Virus record (IMG/VR): IMGVR_UViG_3300025102_000012
Span: 1-64,000 of that record
Reading direction: 5' to 3' (one strand)
From: a virus
Length of the DNA: 64,000 nucleotides
Part shown: piece by piece, positions 26,977 to 36,333 of the stretch
Numbering within the stretch: the stretch's first letter is position 1
How the letters are laid out: every line of letters begins with the position of its first letter
Notes under the pieces: generated by a model
What the model saw: only the letters and a program-made list of their open reading frames with translations
Databases searched by the model: none
What the model was told of the DNA's origin: nothing
Program-made: the position numbers and the translations under genes

Positions 26977-27639
26977 ATGGGACTATTAGGGACAAGTAAC
27001 GGAACAGTGCTGGCATCTGTACAACAACAAAGCGACCAACAATTTAAAAATGTAAATAATCTACTTTCTTTACAAGATAACCATGTTGAAGAATTTTTTC
27101 AATATCACGGAGAGCATTTTCTAACCGCTTTTGAAAAATTAATGGAAGATGTTATCGAAAGAGTAGTTTCTAAAATGTTGGCTAAGTTAGAATTTACAAC
27201 TAGTGGCGGAAACATTACTTTGAACAATGAATGTTTAAGAGAATATGAGAGAATAACGCAAGAGAATATAGATTTAGATATTCAATCAATACTTGGTGCG
27301 GCTTTAAATGCAGAAGTAATTAATCAAAGAAAGATGGCTAAACAACAATATTTAGAATCTCAAGGATTTAATAATGGTGGAGGACAAATGCCTATGCAAC
27401 AACCTTCAGCAGGAATGGCATTAGCAAATGTAACTGGGAATACTCAACAATTTAATCAAATGAATGGTGCCATGAATAATGGTAGTGGTTATCCTATTCC
27501 TCCTAGTGGAACAGACGGATATGGTAGGCCATATTGGATTGACCAACAAGGGCAAATGAGTTACGAACCCCCACAAAGCGGATTAGGTCTAGGCGGAGCA
27601 ATACAAAAAACTGCGGCTTGGGCTAAATGGTTAATGTGA
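26977..27639 (+). CDS. Hypothetical structural protein, Gln/Gly-rich, C-terminal WAKWLM
   Basis: 220 residues. A helical N-terminal half (about 1-125) is followed by a disordered Gln/Asn/Gly/Met-rich region (GGGQMPMQQPSAGMA). The ending is IQKTAAWAKWLM, an amphipathic Trp-rich tail. That tail recalls, loosely, the Trp-containing ends of other proteins here. Probably a virion protein by position; function unknown. Confidence 0.72.
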   Translation: MGLLGTSNGTVLASVQQQSDQQFKNVNNLLSLQDNHVEEFFQYHGEHFLTAFEKLMEDVIERVVSKMLAKLEFTTSGGNITLNNECLREYERITQENIDLDIQSILGAALNAEVINQRKMAKQQYLESQGFNNGGGQMPMQQPSAGMALANVTGNTQQFNQMNGAMNNGSGYPIPPSGTDGYGRPYWIDQQGQMSYEPPQSGLGLGGAIQKTAAWAKWLM

Positions 27640-27652
27640 GGAGGAATGTAGT

Positions 27653-28936
27653 TTGGCTGTTCAGTTTAGTTTTGGGGAATCAACAAGAGTTCTTCCCGGT
27701 GATGAAAATATAATGAAAGAAAAGTTTGTTACTTTTTTATCAGAAGATGCAGATATAGAAAACTTTAGAGATAACATAGATATTGCTTTGGCAACTGCTA
27801 GAAGAAACGAAACCGAAAAAGAACTACAAGAAGAACTATCTAAGGTTTTAAAAGAAACATTAGAAGATAACGAGTCATCTTTAAAAATTTATGAATCTGA
27901 TGGAGAAGCGTTTGCAGAATACTTGCGTGGAGATACTGATGAAAATAAAAAATTTGCTAATGAAAATTCTTTATATGAAATTTTTACTGATAACGATAAG
28001 TATTTAGAAATGATAGGCGCTAGTTATTTAAAATACGGAAGAGATTTAAATAAATTACCGGATTATGATATAGATTCTTTTCTTAAGAGAGAAGGATTAG
28101 ACAAAGTATATTCTGAACAATCATCAATTGGTATCACATTACTGTTAGGAGAATATACTTCTGCTATGCAGACCTTATTAGAAGCATTCAAAGATAATCC
28201 TACTGAAGTATTAAAACAGCCGGATTTTATAAATAACCTTACTTTTAGATTCAAAATAGAAAGATTTTCAGAAAACCCCGATTTGTATTTAGAGATACCT
28301 CCTCAACCTTTAGGCGCAGAAAGTATGGCTGAGCAATTAAGAACTGATTATGTGAATTATATTAGAAAAGAATTAGGTATTCGTAGTGGTGGTTTTATAC
28401 CCGAAGGACAATATTATACAAGCGGAGTAGAATCTAAAGTAGAATATAAACCGTATAGTAAAAGAACTATTAGAGTAAATGTTGCTAAGGAGGTAAAAGA
28501 ATCCTTGAATTTGGAAAAAGTAATGAAGAACATAGAAGCCAATCTTTATACTCCTAATAATTTTGAAATGACTATTATGACTAAAAACATTTTTAATGAA
28601 ATATTAAAATCTGATTATATCAAATTCTTAAAAGGAAAACTAGAAAGCATAAAAGAAATTAACTTACTTGAATTACAACTAAACATTTTAACTCCTAAAA
28701 TAAAAAAGAAAGACTGGTCACAAGGAAGTGAAGAAGAAAAACAAAAGGCACTGTTGAGTCCATTCGCAAACTTACAAGTAAATGTAGAACTTAGAGAAGC
28801 AAAGATTGGTAAGTTTGATTTTAGTTATTATTCTAAAGCAGGAGAAATTAAAAAAGATAGAATGAATGACCATCTTAATGAAGTAAGAACTAAGGTAAAA
28901 TATTTGAGAAATTTTGGGGTAGACGGAGGAATATAA
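27653..28936 (+). CDS. Hypothetical virion protein, TTG start
   Basis: 427 residues from TTG 27653 (GAGGAGGAATG upstream). Mixed helical sequence with many acidic residues in the first half; the C-terminal ~100 residues contain strand-like repeats (LELQLNILTPKIKKKD, LQVNVELREAKIGKF). No known domain. It directly precedes the head-tail adaptor and so may belong to the neck. Confidence 0.72.
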   Translation: MAVQFSFGESTRVLPGDENIMKEKFVTFLSEDADIENFRDNIDIALATARRNETEKELQEELSKVLKETLEDNESSLKIYESDGEAFAEYLRGDTDENKKFANENSLYEIFTDNDKYLEMIGASYLKYGRDLNKLPDYDIDSFLKREGLDKVYSEQSSIGITLLLGEYTSAMQTLLEAFKDNPTEVLKQPDFINNLTFRFKIERFSENPDLYLEIPPQPLGAESMAEQLRTDYVNYIRKELGIRSGGFIPEGQYYTSGVESKVEYKPYSKRTIRVNVAKEVKESLNLEKVMKNIEANLYTPNNFEMTIMTKNIFNEILKSDYIKFLKGKLESIKEINLLELQLNILTPKIKKKDWSQGSEEEKQKALLSPFANLQVNVELREAKIGKFDFSYYSKAGEIKKDRMNDHLNEVRTKVKYLRNFGVDGGI

Positions 28937-28937
28937 A

Positions 28938-30278
28938 TTGTCAATAACCTCCTCCCCAAGTGACTATGCTTTAGCAGGGACTCCTGACTATTCTGCTGGA
29001 ATTGGTTTCTATACTGATTATATACAAGTTGCTGATTTATTACAAATTCCACATTTCGATGTTTCTGCTACTTATCCAACAAGAGCGCAAGTTGGTAATA
29101 TAATTAAAAGAGTAGAAGGAATGGTAGATGATAAATTAAAAAGAAGTTATAGACCTATTATTACTAAAAAAGAAATTCATAACTTTGAATATACTAATAG
29201 ACCGGGTAATACTCTTTTCGGAGGATATGTCGGGTTTATTCAATTAAGACAAATGAAGATACAAAAAATTATTTCTCTACAAGTTTGGTCGGGAAGCGGA
29301 TATAAAGAACTAGCATCGGCTCAATCAAAAATAGAATTATTAGAAGGATATAGAGATATTACTTCTATTATTTTACAATTACCAAATGAGAGTATAGAGT
29401 TTACAATGGCTTCAGAAAACAATGTTGCTAATTTAGGCAGTAATGAATTTTCAAATACCTTTGGAGTTAAAACAAGTGCTAATGATATAGTTTCATTAAT
29501 TAACGAAGAATTCCCTTCAATTAGACAATATACAAATGCTAGTGCTAAAAAGACCCTATTAGGAACACAAGTTTCCGACCCGTCAGTAAGTTCTAGTTTG
29601 TCCGTTTCAGACTTTTTCTTTGCTCAAAAAGAGGAAGGAAATGGGGCTAACATTCTCATTTCATCCCTACTTTCGGGGGACGATGGTTCGGACTGTATAG
29701 TAAAAATACAGACACAGCAGACTTGTACTGCAAATCTTAGTTCGGCAAACTTGACAGTGGCCGATTCTTCTAAACTAGCAGTTGGGATGATTGTTCAAGG
29801 AGCAGGAATTACCGGAAGCAAAACAATTTCTTCAATCACCGATGCAACTACAGTAGTTTTAGATAGTGGTTCGGGAATAACTAATAATAGTGGAACTTAT
29901 ACTTTTACGGCAGTAAATATTAGTGTCCCTAATGTGGCTAATGTTGTACCATTTACAGATAAAGAAGATATGAAAAGAAATGGAGATTATTGGCTATTAA
30001 GAGAAGAAGGAAGGATATTCTTTTTACAAGATTATCCGTACCATACTAGAAATTCAGTTTTTGTTTCTTACATGGCTGGAAATAATAGAGTTCCTGCGGC
30101 TGTTCACGAAGCGGCTACAAAATTAGTTGCGGCTGAAATTATACGACATGATGACCAAAGTGTGCTAATTACTGAAACAGGAGCAAATATTTCTACAAAA
30201 GAAAAATATGATATTCTTAAAAATGAGGCTATGGGCATTCTAAACGGAAAATCAGACATTGTTTACTTTATTGATTGA
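28938..30278 (+). CDS. Head-tail adaptor-like protein with Ig-like insertion, TTG start
   Basis: 446 residues from TTG 28938. The N-terminal part (DYIQVADLLQIPHFDVS, then PTRAQVGNIIKRVEGMVDDK) and the C-terminal part (VFVSYMAGNNRVPAAVHEAA then TKLVAAEIIRHD) match phage connector/adaptor proteins, which contact the portal. Between about residues 240 and 330 there is an inserted beta domain (ANLTVADSSKLAVGMIVQGAG), probably displayed on the neck. Known adaptors are usually 100-200 residues, so this one is much longer. Confidence 0.7.
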   Translation: MSITSSPSDYALAGTPDYSAGIGFYTDYIQVADLLQIPHFDVSATYPTRAQVGNIIKRVEGMVDDKLKRSYRPIITKKEIHNFEYTNRPGNTLFGGYVGFIQLRQMKIQKIISLQVWSGSGYKELASAQSKIELLEGYRDITSIILQLPNESIEFTMASENNVANLGSNEFSNTFGVKTSANDIVSLINEEFPSIRQYTNASAKKTLLGTQVSDPSVSSSLSVSDFFFAQKEEGNGANILISSLLSGDDGSDCIVKIQTQQTCTANLSSANLTVADSSKLAVGMIVQGAGITGSKTISSITDATTVVLDSGSGITNNSGTYTFTAVNISVPNVANVVPFTDKEDMKRNGDYWLLREEGRIFFLQDYPYHTRNSVFVSYMAGNNRVPAAVHEAATKLVAAEIIRHDDQSVLITETGANISTKEKYDILKNEAMGILNGKSDIVYFID

Positions 30279-30288
30279 GGTGCATAAA

Positions 30289-30498
30289 ATGAATCTTGAT
30301 AATAAAAGAATGAAAGAATTTCTTAATATACAAAAAGAAAGACAATTAGCAATGAAAGAACTTTCTCAAATATTAGGAATAGATATTTCATTTTCAGAAA
30401 AAGAAATAATACAAAATGCTCAAGAGGAATATGCTAAATATGTTACAAAGGAAATTGAAAAGGAGGTATCGTCATTGATGAAGTCTCTCTTCTCATAG
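30289..30498 (+). CDS. Small helical hypothetical protein
   Basis: 69 residues from ATG 30289, preceded by GAGGTGCATAAA. The protein is one or two charged helices (RQLAMKELSQILGID). It overlaps the start of the next gene by 25 bases, and the ribosome-binding site of that gene lies within it. Function unknown. Confidence 0.7.
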   Translation: MNLDNKRMKEFLNIQKERQLAMKELSQILGIDISFSEKEIIQNAQEEYAKYVTKEIEKEVSSLMKSLFS

Positions 30499-30986
30499 AT
30501 TTAATTAATTCTAATTGGTCTAGTAGTGCTATTGCTTTAGAGGCTGATGGCACTATTCCTGCTTCCCATGCAGTTACTCCCGAAGTTATTGACATTAGGA
30601 GCATTACTGCAAACAAAGCACAAAGAGTTGATTTAGGTAAGTTTCCGGCAACAATTGTTATTTTTGAAGATTCTCAAAATATAGAATATCCTACAATTCA
30701 CTATGAAATTAGAAATGAAACTTATTCCTTTACTTTACATATTAGAGTGCTACATGATGAAAGGTCGGGCTTCGATTCCTCTTATGGTAAAGATAGGCTA
30801 AGGGCTATATACTTGATATTGCGTAGAGTGCTTGAAGGTAGTCGTAAAGGCTATACTGCAAGTGATGGCTCTAAATTCAGTCAATTGTTTGTAGGTTCAA
30901 GAAGCGAAAGTAATGACCGAGCAAAAAGATTATTCGGATATAAGGTGAGTTTAGAAGCAAAACGATTTAATTTAAGTATTCCCTAA
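30474..30986 (+). CDS. Tail terminator/completion-like protein, apparent ATT start
   Basis: 170 residues if translation begins at ATT 30474, 6 bases after a perfect AGGAGGT (30461-30467). The frame has a stop at 30456 and no ATG, GTG or TTG until about 30738, which would remove more than half the protein. The protein is continuous and well formed: IDEVSLLIDLINSNW, a strand-rich middle, then RAIYLILRRVLEGSRKGY and a final strand. Size and position just before the tail tube gene match tail terminator/completion proteins. ATC 30468 is too close to the ribosome-binding site. Confidence 0.72.
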   Translation: MDEVSLLIDLINSNWSSSAIALEADGTIPASHAVTPEVIDIRSITANKAQRVDLGKFPATIVIFEDSQNIEYPTIHYEIRNETYSFTLHIRVLHDERSGFDSSYGKDRLRAIYLILRRVLEGSRKGYTASDGSKFSQLFVGSRSESNDRAKRLFGYKVSLEAKRFNLSIP

Positions 30987-31017
30987 GTAAGTAAGTAGGA
31001 AAAGGGGGAGATATAAA

Positions 31018-33246
31018 ATGGTAAATAGAGACATATTTTTAGGAAGCGGGGCAAGTTTAACTTTTGTTCCCGAAACAGACATAGCGATAACAACGAATGG
31101 AACAACGGGCGATTTAAGCACAATAACATTTTCATCAACATTCACAACAGATTTTTCACTCGTAAATAATCTATATGTTGGTTGTATAATAAAGAGATAC
31201 GCTAACGGAACTAACGCTTTCAAAAGTTCTCATAGAGTAACTGGAAATACTGCTACTACCGTTGATATTTCTCCTGCCGCTAAAAGCGTATTAAATAATG
31301 ATTATTTTGTTATTGAGGCTTATGGTGCGCCAACTCCCGGTGGTAAAGACGGCACTATCAAACACTTACTTGCTGATGAATGGTTAGGTATTGTAGAGAG
31401 TGCAACATTTCCTACAACTGAAGTCGAAACAAAACAAATGAATCTATCATTAGGAGGAAGTAGAAATAAAACATACCAATACAAAGGAATCGAAACTGCT
31501 AGTGGTGGTAATTTTGCATTTGTGGCTAATCATGCTTCTTTCTTGTATTACTTCTTTGGAAGATGCACAGAATTAGTATGCACTACAACTGCCGCTAGTG
31601 GAAGTATAACTGCAACTGCTGTTGATTCGGGCGATACTGGTAAATTCCATATTGATACAAATGGAGTATCTTTAACAAATGGTTCTACAAGTGCATTTGT
31701 AGAAACTGGGCCAATATTTACTAGAGCAATTTTAACAACCCCAACTCCACATTTTAATCCTGCAATTATTGGAGGAAGTGCTAGTGCAACATTAGCAACT
31801 CCTACAATATCAAACGCAGGAGCGCAAATAGAAGCAGATAATTCCATTATAACTGATTTTACTGGTGTCGGAGGATTAACAATTACTGGTGGAGAATTAG
31901 TCCTTACTCTAAGTGCCGAAACCTCTACTGTTACTTTCCCTGCTGAAAGTGGCTCAAACTATAATAGTGGATTTTTAACAATTAATTTGGCTAGTCCTAG
32001 TGGAGCAAATGGAGTTACTACCTTAGATATACTATTTGATGCTAGAAGCGCAACAGTAGCAACATCTACTGGTGAAGATTCAGTTACAGTATTAATTCAA
32101 AACAGCGCTACTGGTGCTGAAATAGCACAATCAGTATTAACAGCATTAGCAGGAAAAGATGTAACTGTTACAAGAAGTGGAGCAATTTTAACTATTACAA
32201 ATAAAACTGGAGGATATGTCGGTGCTGCTCATATTACTGAAACTACTACTACTGCTACAACTGAAACAATGGGAAGCGTAGCCGGAGGAATTGTTACGGC
32301 AGTTTCGGTTACAGATGCAGGTTCTTCTGTTAGCGGAAGTGGAAATCTAACTTTAACAGCCAATACTACTGGCGGAACAAATATTGATGCAGTAATAGCA
32401 TTAGCCGCACAAAGCGCAAATCCTCTTACTGGTTTAACTGTTCTAACAGAACCAACAGAATCATCGGGATTAATACAGAATCACATAGAATATACCTTTG
32501 GTGAACAAGATGGTGATTTACTTCCTTCATTCGCAATAGAACAAGTATTCAGTAAACTGGCGACAACTACCAATACATACAGAACAGAAACAGATAATGC
32601 TGATGAGAGCCTAAACTTTGTTAAGATTGCTAGAGGTTGTAGAGTTAATACTCTAACAATGACCGCTAATGCAAACGAAGAAGTTAAAATGACTATGGAT
32701 TATAATACTAGAAATGTTCATTCATTAGAAAGAACAGAACCTTACGAAGCAAGAAGGGGCATAGAAACCGAAACTGATTTCATTAACTATACTAGTTCTA
32801 GTATTGCCCCAACCTTCCTAGAACCGTTTTTCTTTTCTGATGGAACCTTCAGTATTTTTGGAGAGAGTTTCCTAAAGATAACAACAATGAGTTTAACCAT
32901 GAATAACAATCTTCAAGATAAAAGATTCTTAGGTGTAGGAAGTAAATCCATTCAAGAGGCTATTCCTGCTGAAAGAACTTATGAATTACAATTTAATGGC
33001 CATGTTACTAATGATAAACTATACACTGAATTACTAAAAACTCAAGAAAACACTACTCAAGATATAGAATTAATATTTGCTAAAGCAAATGGAGAATCTA
33101 TCACTCTCAAATTTAAGGATTATTTTGTTTCGGCAAATAATTTCCCAATACCCGATGATAAGGGAGCAATTGAAGTAGAAACTACTGTTATGCCTAGAAA
33201 TCTAGCAGAATGTAAAGTTAAAACTCATTGGATTCTACAGGGGTGA
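31018..33246 (+). CDS. Tail tube protein-like, with large Ig-like insertion
   Basis: 742 residues; ATG after GGGGGAGATATAAA. The N-terminal ~160 and C-terminal ~250 residues are typical of tail tube proteins: SFAIEQVFSK, then ITTMSLTMNNNLQDKRFLG, then PAERTYELQFNGHVTNDKLY. The middle (about 180-480) is Thr/Ser/Gly/Ala-rich repetitive beta sequence, probably one or more Ig-like or other beta domains displayed outside the tube. It is followed by the chaperone pair and the tape measure, as expected. It is much larger than usual tube proteins (150-250 residues). Confidence 0.75.
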   Translation: MVNRDIFLGSGASLTFVPETDIAITTNGTTGDLSTITFSSTFTTDFSLVNNLYVGCIIKRYANGTNAFKSSHRVTGNTATTVDISPAAKSVLNNDYFVIEAYGAPTPGGKDGTIKHLLADEWLGIVESATFPTTEVETKQMNLSLGGSRNKTYQYKGIETASGGNFAFVANHASFLYYFFGRCTELVCTTTAASGSITATAVDSGDTGKFHIDTNGVSLTNGSTSAFVETGPIFTRAILTTPTPHFNPAIIGGSASATLATPTISNAGAQIEADNSIITDFTGVGGLTITGGELVLTLSAETSTVTFPAESGSNYNSGFLTINLASPSGANGVTTLDILFDARSATVATSTGEDSVTVLIQNSATGAEIAQSVLTALAGKDVTVTRSGAILTITNKTGGYVGAAHITETTTTATTETMGSVAGGIVTAVSVTDAGSSVSGSGNLTLTANTTGGTNIDAVIALAAQSANPLTGLTVLTEPTESSGLIQNHIEYTFGEQDGDLLPSFAIEQVFSKLATTTNTYRTETDNADESLNFVKIARGCRVNTLTMTANANEEVKMTMDYNTRNVHSLERTEPYEARRGIETETDFINYTSSSIAPTFLEPFFFSDGTFSIFGESFLKITTMSLTMNNNLQDKRFLGVGSKSIQEAIPAERTYELQFNGHVTNDKLYTELLKTQENTTQDIELIFAKANGESITLKFKDYFVSANNFPIPDDKGAIEVETTVMPRNLAECKVKTHWILQG

Positions 33247-33250
33247 TTAA

Positions 33251-33364
33251 GTGGTTTCAAAATATACAAAACATTTACAGATTCTAGAAAAAAGTAAGGA
33301 GGTTGTTGAGGAAAAGCCCGCTAAGAAAAAAAGGGCGACTAAACCTAAGACAACCAAAAAATAA
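33251..33364 (+). CDS. 37-residue basic protein
   Basis: GTG start at 33251 follows GGGTGATTAA directly behind the tube gene. The product has a short helix (KYTKHLQILEKSKEVVE) and a Lys/Arg/Pro-rich tail (KKKRATKPKTTKK). The length is small, but the ribosome-binding site and operon spacing support translation. Function unknown. Confidence 0.6.
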   Translation: MVSKYTKHLQILEKSKEVVEEKPAKKKRATKPKTTKK

Positions 33365-33370
33365 TATTCC

Positions 33371-33397
33371 ACCAACACCGTTTGTTTGTTTGTTGGT
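33371..33397 (+). terminator. Stem-loop after tail tube genes
   Basis: ACCAACA (33371-33377) pairs with TGTTGGT (33391-33397) around a 13-base loop rich in TTTG repeats. It lies in the only notable gap of the tail module (33365-33413). It could partly end or process the transcript of the abundant tube protein. The stem is short and followed by only a few T residues, so the role is uncertain. Confidence 0.4.
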
Positions 33398-33413
33398 TTA
33401 GAGGTGGAGAAAT

Positions 33414-33776
33414 ATGGATAAGAAAATAATACAGGATAAAAGTGCGCTATTTGCGCTAACTGAGCCTATGCTACATTATGTAAAAGTAGCGCCCGAACAA
33501 GAAGAATACCTCAAGGTATGGGTAAAAGAACCCACATGGATTGAGGTAGATAGAGCCATGAATAACATGATGAAGATTGATGCTAAGAATCAAGATATTG
33601 AATTAGACATCAATGCTATGTTTAAATTCATGGTAGAAAATTTTATTGTTAAGACGGAACCAAGTCTTTCAGCAATAGAAGTATTAAGACTCACTCCCTA
33701 TATAGGGAATCAATTAAAAGAAATTCTTCCGAACCCCTTTACGGCATTTGAAGAGGACTCGGAAAAAAACGACTAG
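33414..33776 (+). CDS. Tail assembly chaperone (G-like)
   Basis: 120 residues; ATG after GAGGTGGAGAAAT. It lies between tube and tape measure, the fixed position of the lambda G/GT-type chaperones. The sequence is helical and acidic at the end (FTAFEEDSEKND). It ends in a slippery stretch, with the second frame open across its stop codon. The protein is thought to coat the tape measure during tail assembly in known phages. Confidence 0.75.
   Translation: MDKKIIQDKSALFALTEPMLHYVKVAPEQEEYLKVWVKEPTWIEVDRAMNNMMKIDAKNQDIELDINAMFKFMVENFIVKTEPSLSAIEVLRLTPYIGNQLKEILPNPFTAFEEDSEKND
33764..33770 (+). promoter_or_regulatory. Programmed -1 frameshift site (A AAA AAC)
   Basis: The reading frame of the G-like gene is GAA AAA AAC GAC TAG. 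The heptamer A-AAA-AAC is a canonical X-XXY-YYZ slippery site, 3 bases before the stop codon TAG. A -1 slip continues as CGA CTA GTG into the open frame of the next gene, giving a longer GT-type fusion. Such frameshifts are widely conserved in tail chaperone genes of dsDNA phages. Confidence 0.78.
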
Positions 33777-33985
33777 TGAGAGGAGCATTAAGAGGAAGCA
33801 AATCTAGTCCAAAGATTGCTTCTCTCATAGTTGTTTATTCACTTTCAAAGGCTTTGGGAATAAGCCCGATGGAAGTGTACAAAATGCCAATGAGTCTTGT
33901 AAAAGACTTACTAATGGTGCATAAGGAAGTAGAAGAACTACAAGCAGAAGAAATGGATAAAATAATGAAAAAATCAAAGATGTGA
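33776..33985 (+). CDS. Tail assembly chaperone T-part, made by -1 frameshift
   Basis: The open frame runs through the end of the G-like gene and on to 33985, encoding about 69 residues from the GTG at 33776. That GTG has no ribosome-binding site (the upstream bases are GGAAAAAAACGACTA). It is therefore most likely only translated as a C-terminal extension of the preceding gene. The sequence is helical (KIASLIVVYSLSKALGISP). The tape measure gene follows 4 bases later. Confidence 0.72.
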   Translation: MRGALRGSKSSPKIASLIVVYSLSKALGISPMEVYKMPMSLVKDLLMVHKEVEELQAEEMDKIMKKSKM

Positions 33986-33989
33986 TAGA

Positions 33990-35696
33990 ATGACAGTAAA
34001 TCTCAATGCTATGCAAGGCGCAGTAAACGCTATGAAAAAAGCAATTGATGATTTAGATAAATCCTTTAATGTTTCAAAAGAAACTGTAAAAGAAACTACC
34101 AAAACAATAAAAGAAGCCGAAAAAGCACAAGTGGCCTTTACTAGAAGAACTACTATATTTAGAAGAGTTGCTAAAGATAATGCGGGAGTCGTAAAGTTTG
34201 GCTACAAAACTCTCAAAGAGTTTACTGACGGTAAAGGCGGAACAAGAGAAGCAGGAACAGCATTAGAGTATTTGGCCGGGTTTCTTTCAGGTTCAAGCGA
34301 ACAGTTGCGAATATTTGGTTTTGAAGTTTCGGGCGTTAGAAGATTTCTTTACGGATTTATGCCAGCAGGAACTTTTAGTTTACTAAATAGAACCGCTACT
34401 ATTTTTAATACTATAGGTGGAGCAGTTCGTTTCTTTAGAGGCAATTTAGATGATACAAAAGGTTCTCTCAAGGGTTCTTTAAAAATGATGAAATCACTAC
34501 TGCCTTCATTTTCAGGATTTGGCAGAAGCGAACTAATGAAATCATCTAAAAAAGGAATGAAATTCTATGATAAAAAACTAAGAAATACAGAAAGAGCATT
34601 ACAAGGCTCTAACTTAAGTCAATCTACTAGAGATGAATTAATTTCCGCAAGGGGTAGGTTCCAAAAAAGAAGAGATACTAATAGAGAAACTTTTCTAAAT
34701 CAGAAAAGACTTCGTAGAAGCGGTATGTTTAATGATATGACAGGAGGATTCTTCAAAGGAATAGGAAGTGGTAAAGAATTCTTAGGAGGAGAAAAGGGAG
34801 ATAGTATGAAAAATATACTAAAGAAATCTCCTATAGTAAAAATGACTATGGGTTTGTTTACTGTATTAAAAGGTATTAAATGGCGAGAACTAATAGGAGG
34901 AGGATTGAAAAAACTATTCAAAGGAGCAGGTATGTTCTTTGTAACAGTTATGAGATTTACTTTATATTTCACTTTAATGATTACTGCGGCCTTTATTTTA
35001 TTCCATGCTCTAAAAACACCTATCATGGAAGCCTTTGAATACTTAAAAACAACACTTACTTTCGCATTTGCTATTATAGGTGCTGGATTTGCGACTATAT
35101 GGGAAGGAATTAGCGAAATATATACTGCATTTAAGAATGGAGATTTCTTTGGCGTATTGATGGGAGTTTGGACTATTGTGTGGGGCGTATTACAAATAGC
35201 GGGTGGACTCTTTATTGCTGTATTAGGCGGTTTAGGAGCATTAATAGTTGGGTTTATTGCAGGTCTTGGAAGAGGAATATTCAATTTCTTCACCGATTGG
35301 AAAGGAGGCTTACAAAAGAATATCGGTAAAGTTGTTATACTAGTTGGTGTTATATTAGGTTTACTTTTCGGTTGGCCTATTGTTATAGCAGGATTAATAT
35401 TTGCGGCTGTTGGTGCTTTGTTTAAGAAATTAAAATTCTTTGGAGATGGTGGTGTTTCTAGTGGAGGGATGGCCGTTGTTGGAGAAAGAGGCCCCGAATT
35501 AGTTAATCTACCAAGAGGAAGTAGAGTTCATAGTAGCACCCAAAGTAGAAAGATGTCAAGTAGTTCTAATGTCTTCAATATTACAATTAATGCTAGAGAT
35601 ACTTCGGATTCTGAACTACGAAGAATTGCTGATAAAATAGGAAACATGGTAAATAATAAAGTGAATCGAAGAACAGGTTCGGGAACATTAGGGTGA
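33990..35696 (+). CDS. Tape measure protein
   Basis: 568 residues; ATG after GTGATAGA. The N-terminus is a coiled coil (DDLDKSFNVSKETVKETTKT). Residues ~300-490 contain several long hydrophobic segments (ITAAFILFHALKTP; IAGGLFIAVLGGLGALIVGF; LVGVILGLLFGWPIVIAGLI). The C-terminus has GGVSSGGMAVVGERGPELV followed by ITINARDTSDSELRRIADKI, the usual end of siphophage tape measures. In phages of this type tail length scales with this protein (about 0.15 nm per residue), so a fairly short tail would be expected. That is a rule of thumb. Confidence 0.85.
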   Translation: MTVNLNAMQGAVNAMKKAIDDLDKSFNVSKETVKETTKTIKEAEKAQVAFTRRTTIFRRVAKDNAGVVKFGYKTLKEFTDGKGGTREAGTALEYLAGFLSGSSEQLRIFGFEVSGVRRFLYGFMPAGTFSLLNRTATIFNTIGGAVRFFRGNLDDTKGSLKGSLKMMKSLLPSFSGFGRSELMKSSKKGMKFYDKKLRNTERALQGSNLSQSTRDELISARGRFQKRRDTNRETFLNQKRLRRSGMFNDMTGGFFKGIGSGKEFLGGEKGDSMKNILKKSPIVKMTMGLFTVLKGIKWRELIGGGLKKLFKGAGMFFVTVMRFTLYFTLMITAAFILFHALKTPIMEAFEYLKTTLTFAFAIIGAGFATIWEGISEIYTAFKNGDFFGVLMGVWTIVWGVLQIAGGLFIAVLGGLGALIVGFIAGLGRGIFNFFTDWKGGLQKNIGKVVILVGVILGLLFGWPIVIAGLIFAAVGALFKKLKFFGDGGVSSGGMAVVGERGPELVNLPRGSRVHSSTQSRKMSSSSNVFNITINARDTSDSELRRIADKIGNMVNNKVNRRTGSGTLG

Positions 35697-35700
35697 TTAA

Positions 35701-36324
35701 ATGGCATCAAGAGACTATTATGTATATTTAAAACTACAATCGTATAAAGGTAGTAACATACAAGTAAACACTATACCATTAAGAGTGAATTCTGTAGGTG
35801 TAACAACTGATAAAACAATACCTGCGTTTGGTATTCCATTTAGTTCTTTAGCCACAGGAGAGTCAGTAACTTTAGCCTTAGACCTAGCCAAATCAAATAA
35901 ACAACTAAACCTAAGGGGGATTATAACCGATATGCCAATTACTAAAAAATTTGGAAAAAATCCCGCTATTACTAGGGACTTTACTGGTGCTGAAATAGCG
36001 CAGATGATTGCTTCGGGTGTAGACGCTACTGGTATTGCTATAAACCAAGCGTTTCAAGAATTAGTCGTATTAATACCTTCAAAGGTAGATTCTAATTATA
36101 ATGCTAGAAGTTCCGAATTATTTGTTCCACTTAATTTTTCTGCTAGAGGAGATGCTTTAGAATTTGATAATCAAAGAGTAGTTGCTCCAATATCGTCATT
36201 CCCCGATTCAGAAACGGCCAAAGGACTACCGGGATTTATTCGTAATTTTAATTTTACACTAAATGCAGAAACAGTAGAAATAGAATTTACTATGGATTTC
36301 CAAGTCGCTACTATTTTACCATGA
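35701..36324 (+). CDS. Tail tip/distal tail-like protein
   Basis: 207 residues; ATG after GGGTGATTAA. It is a beta-rich sequence with repeated short strands (NFTLNAETVEIEFTMDFQVA). Position directly after the tape measure is that of distal-tail or baseplate proteins. No specific family motif recognised. Confidence 0.65.
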   Translation: MASRDYYVYLKLQSYKGSNIQVNTIPLRVNSVGVTTDKTIPAFGIPFSSLATGESVTLALDLAKSNKQLNLRGIITDMPITKKFGKNPAITRDFTGAEIAQMIASGVDATGIAINQAFQELVVLIPSKVDSNYNARSSELFVPLNFSARGDALEFDNQRVVAPISSFPDSETAKGLPGFIRNFNFTLNAETVEIEFTMDFQVATILP

Positions 36325-36333
36325 GGTGATTAA

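Noticed and set aside
30747-30986. 79-codon gene starting at the internal ATG 30747
   Set aside because: The same frame continues upstream with protein-like sequence to an excellent ribosome-binding site at 30461-30467.
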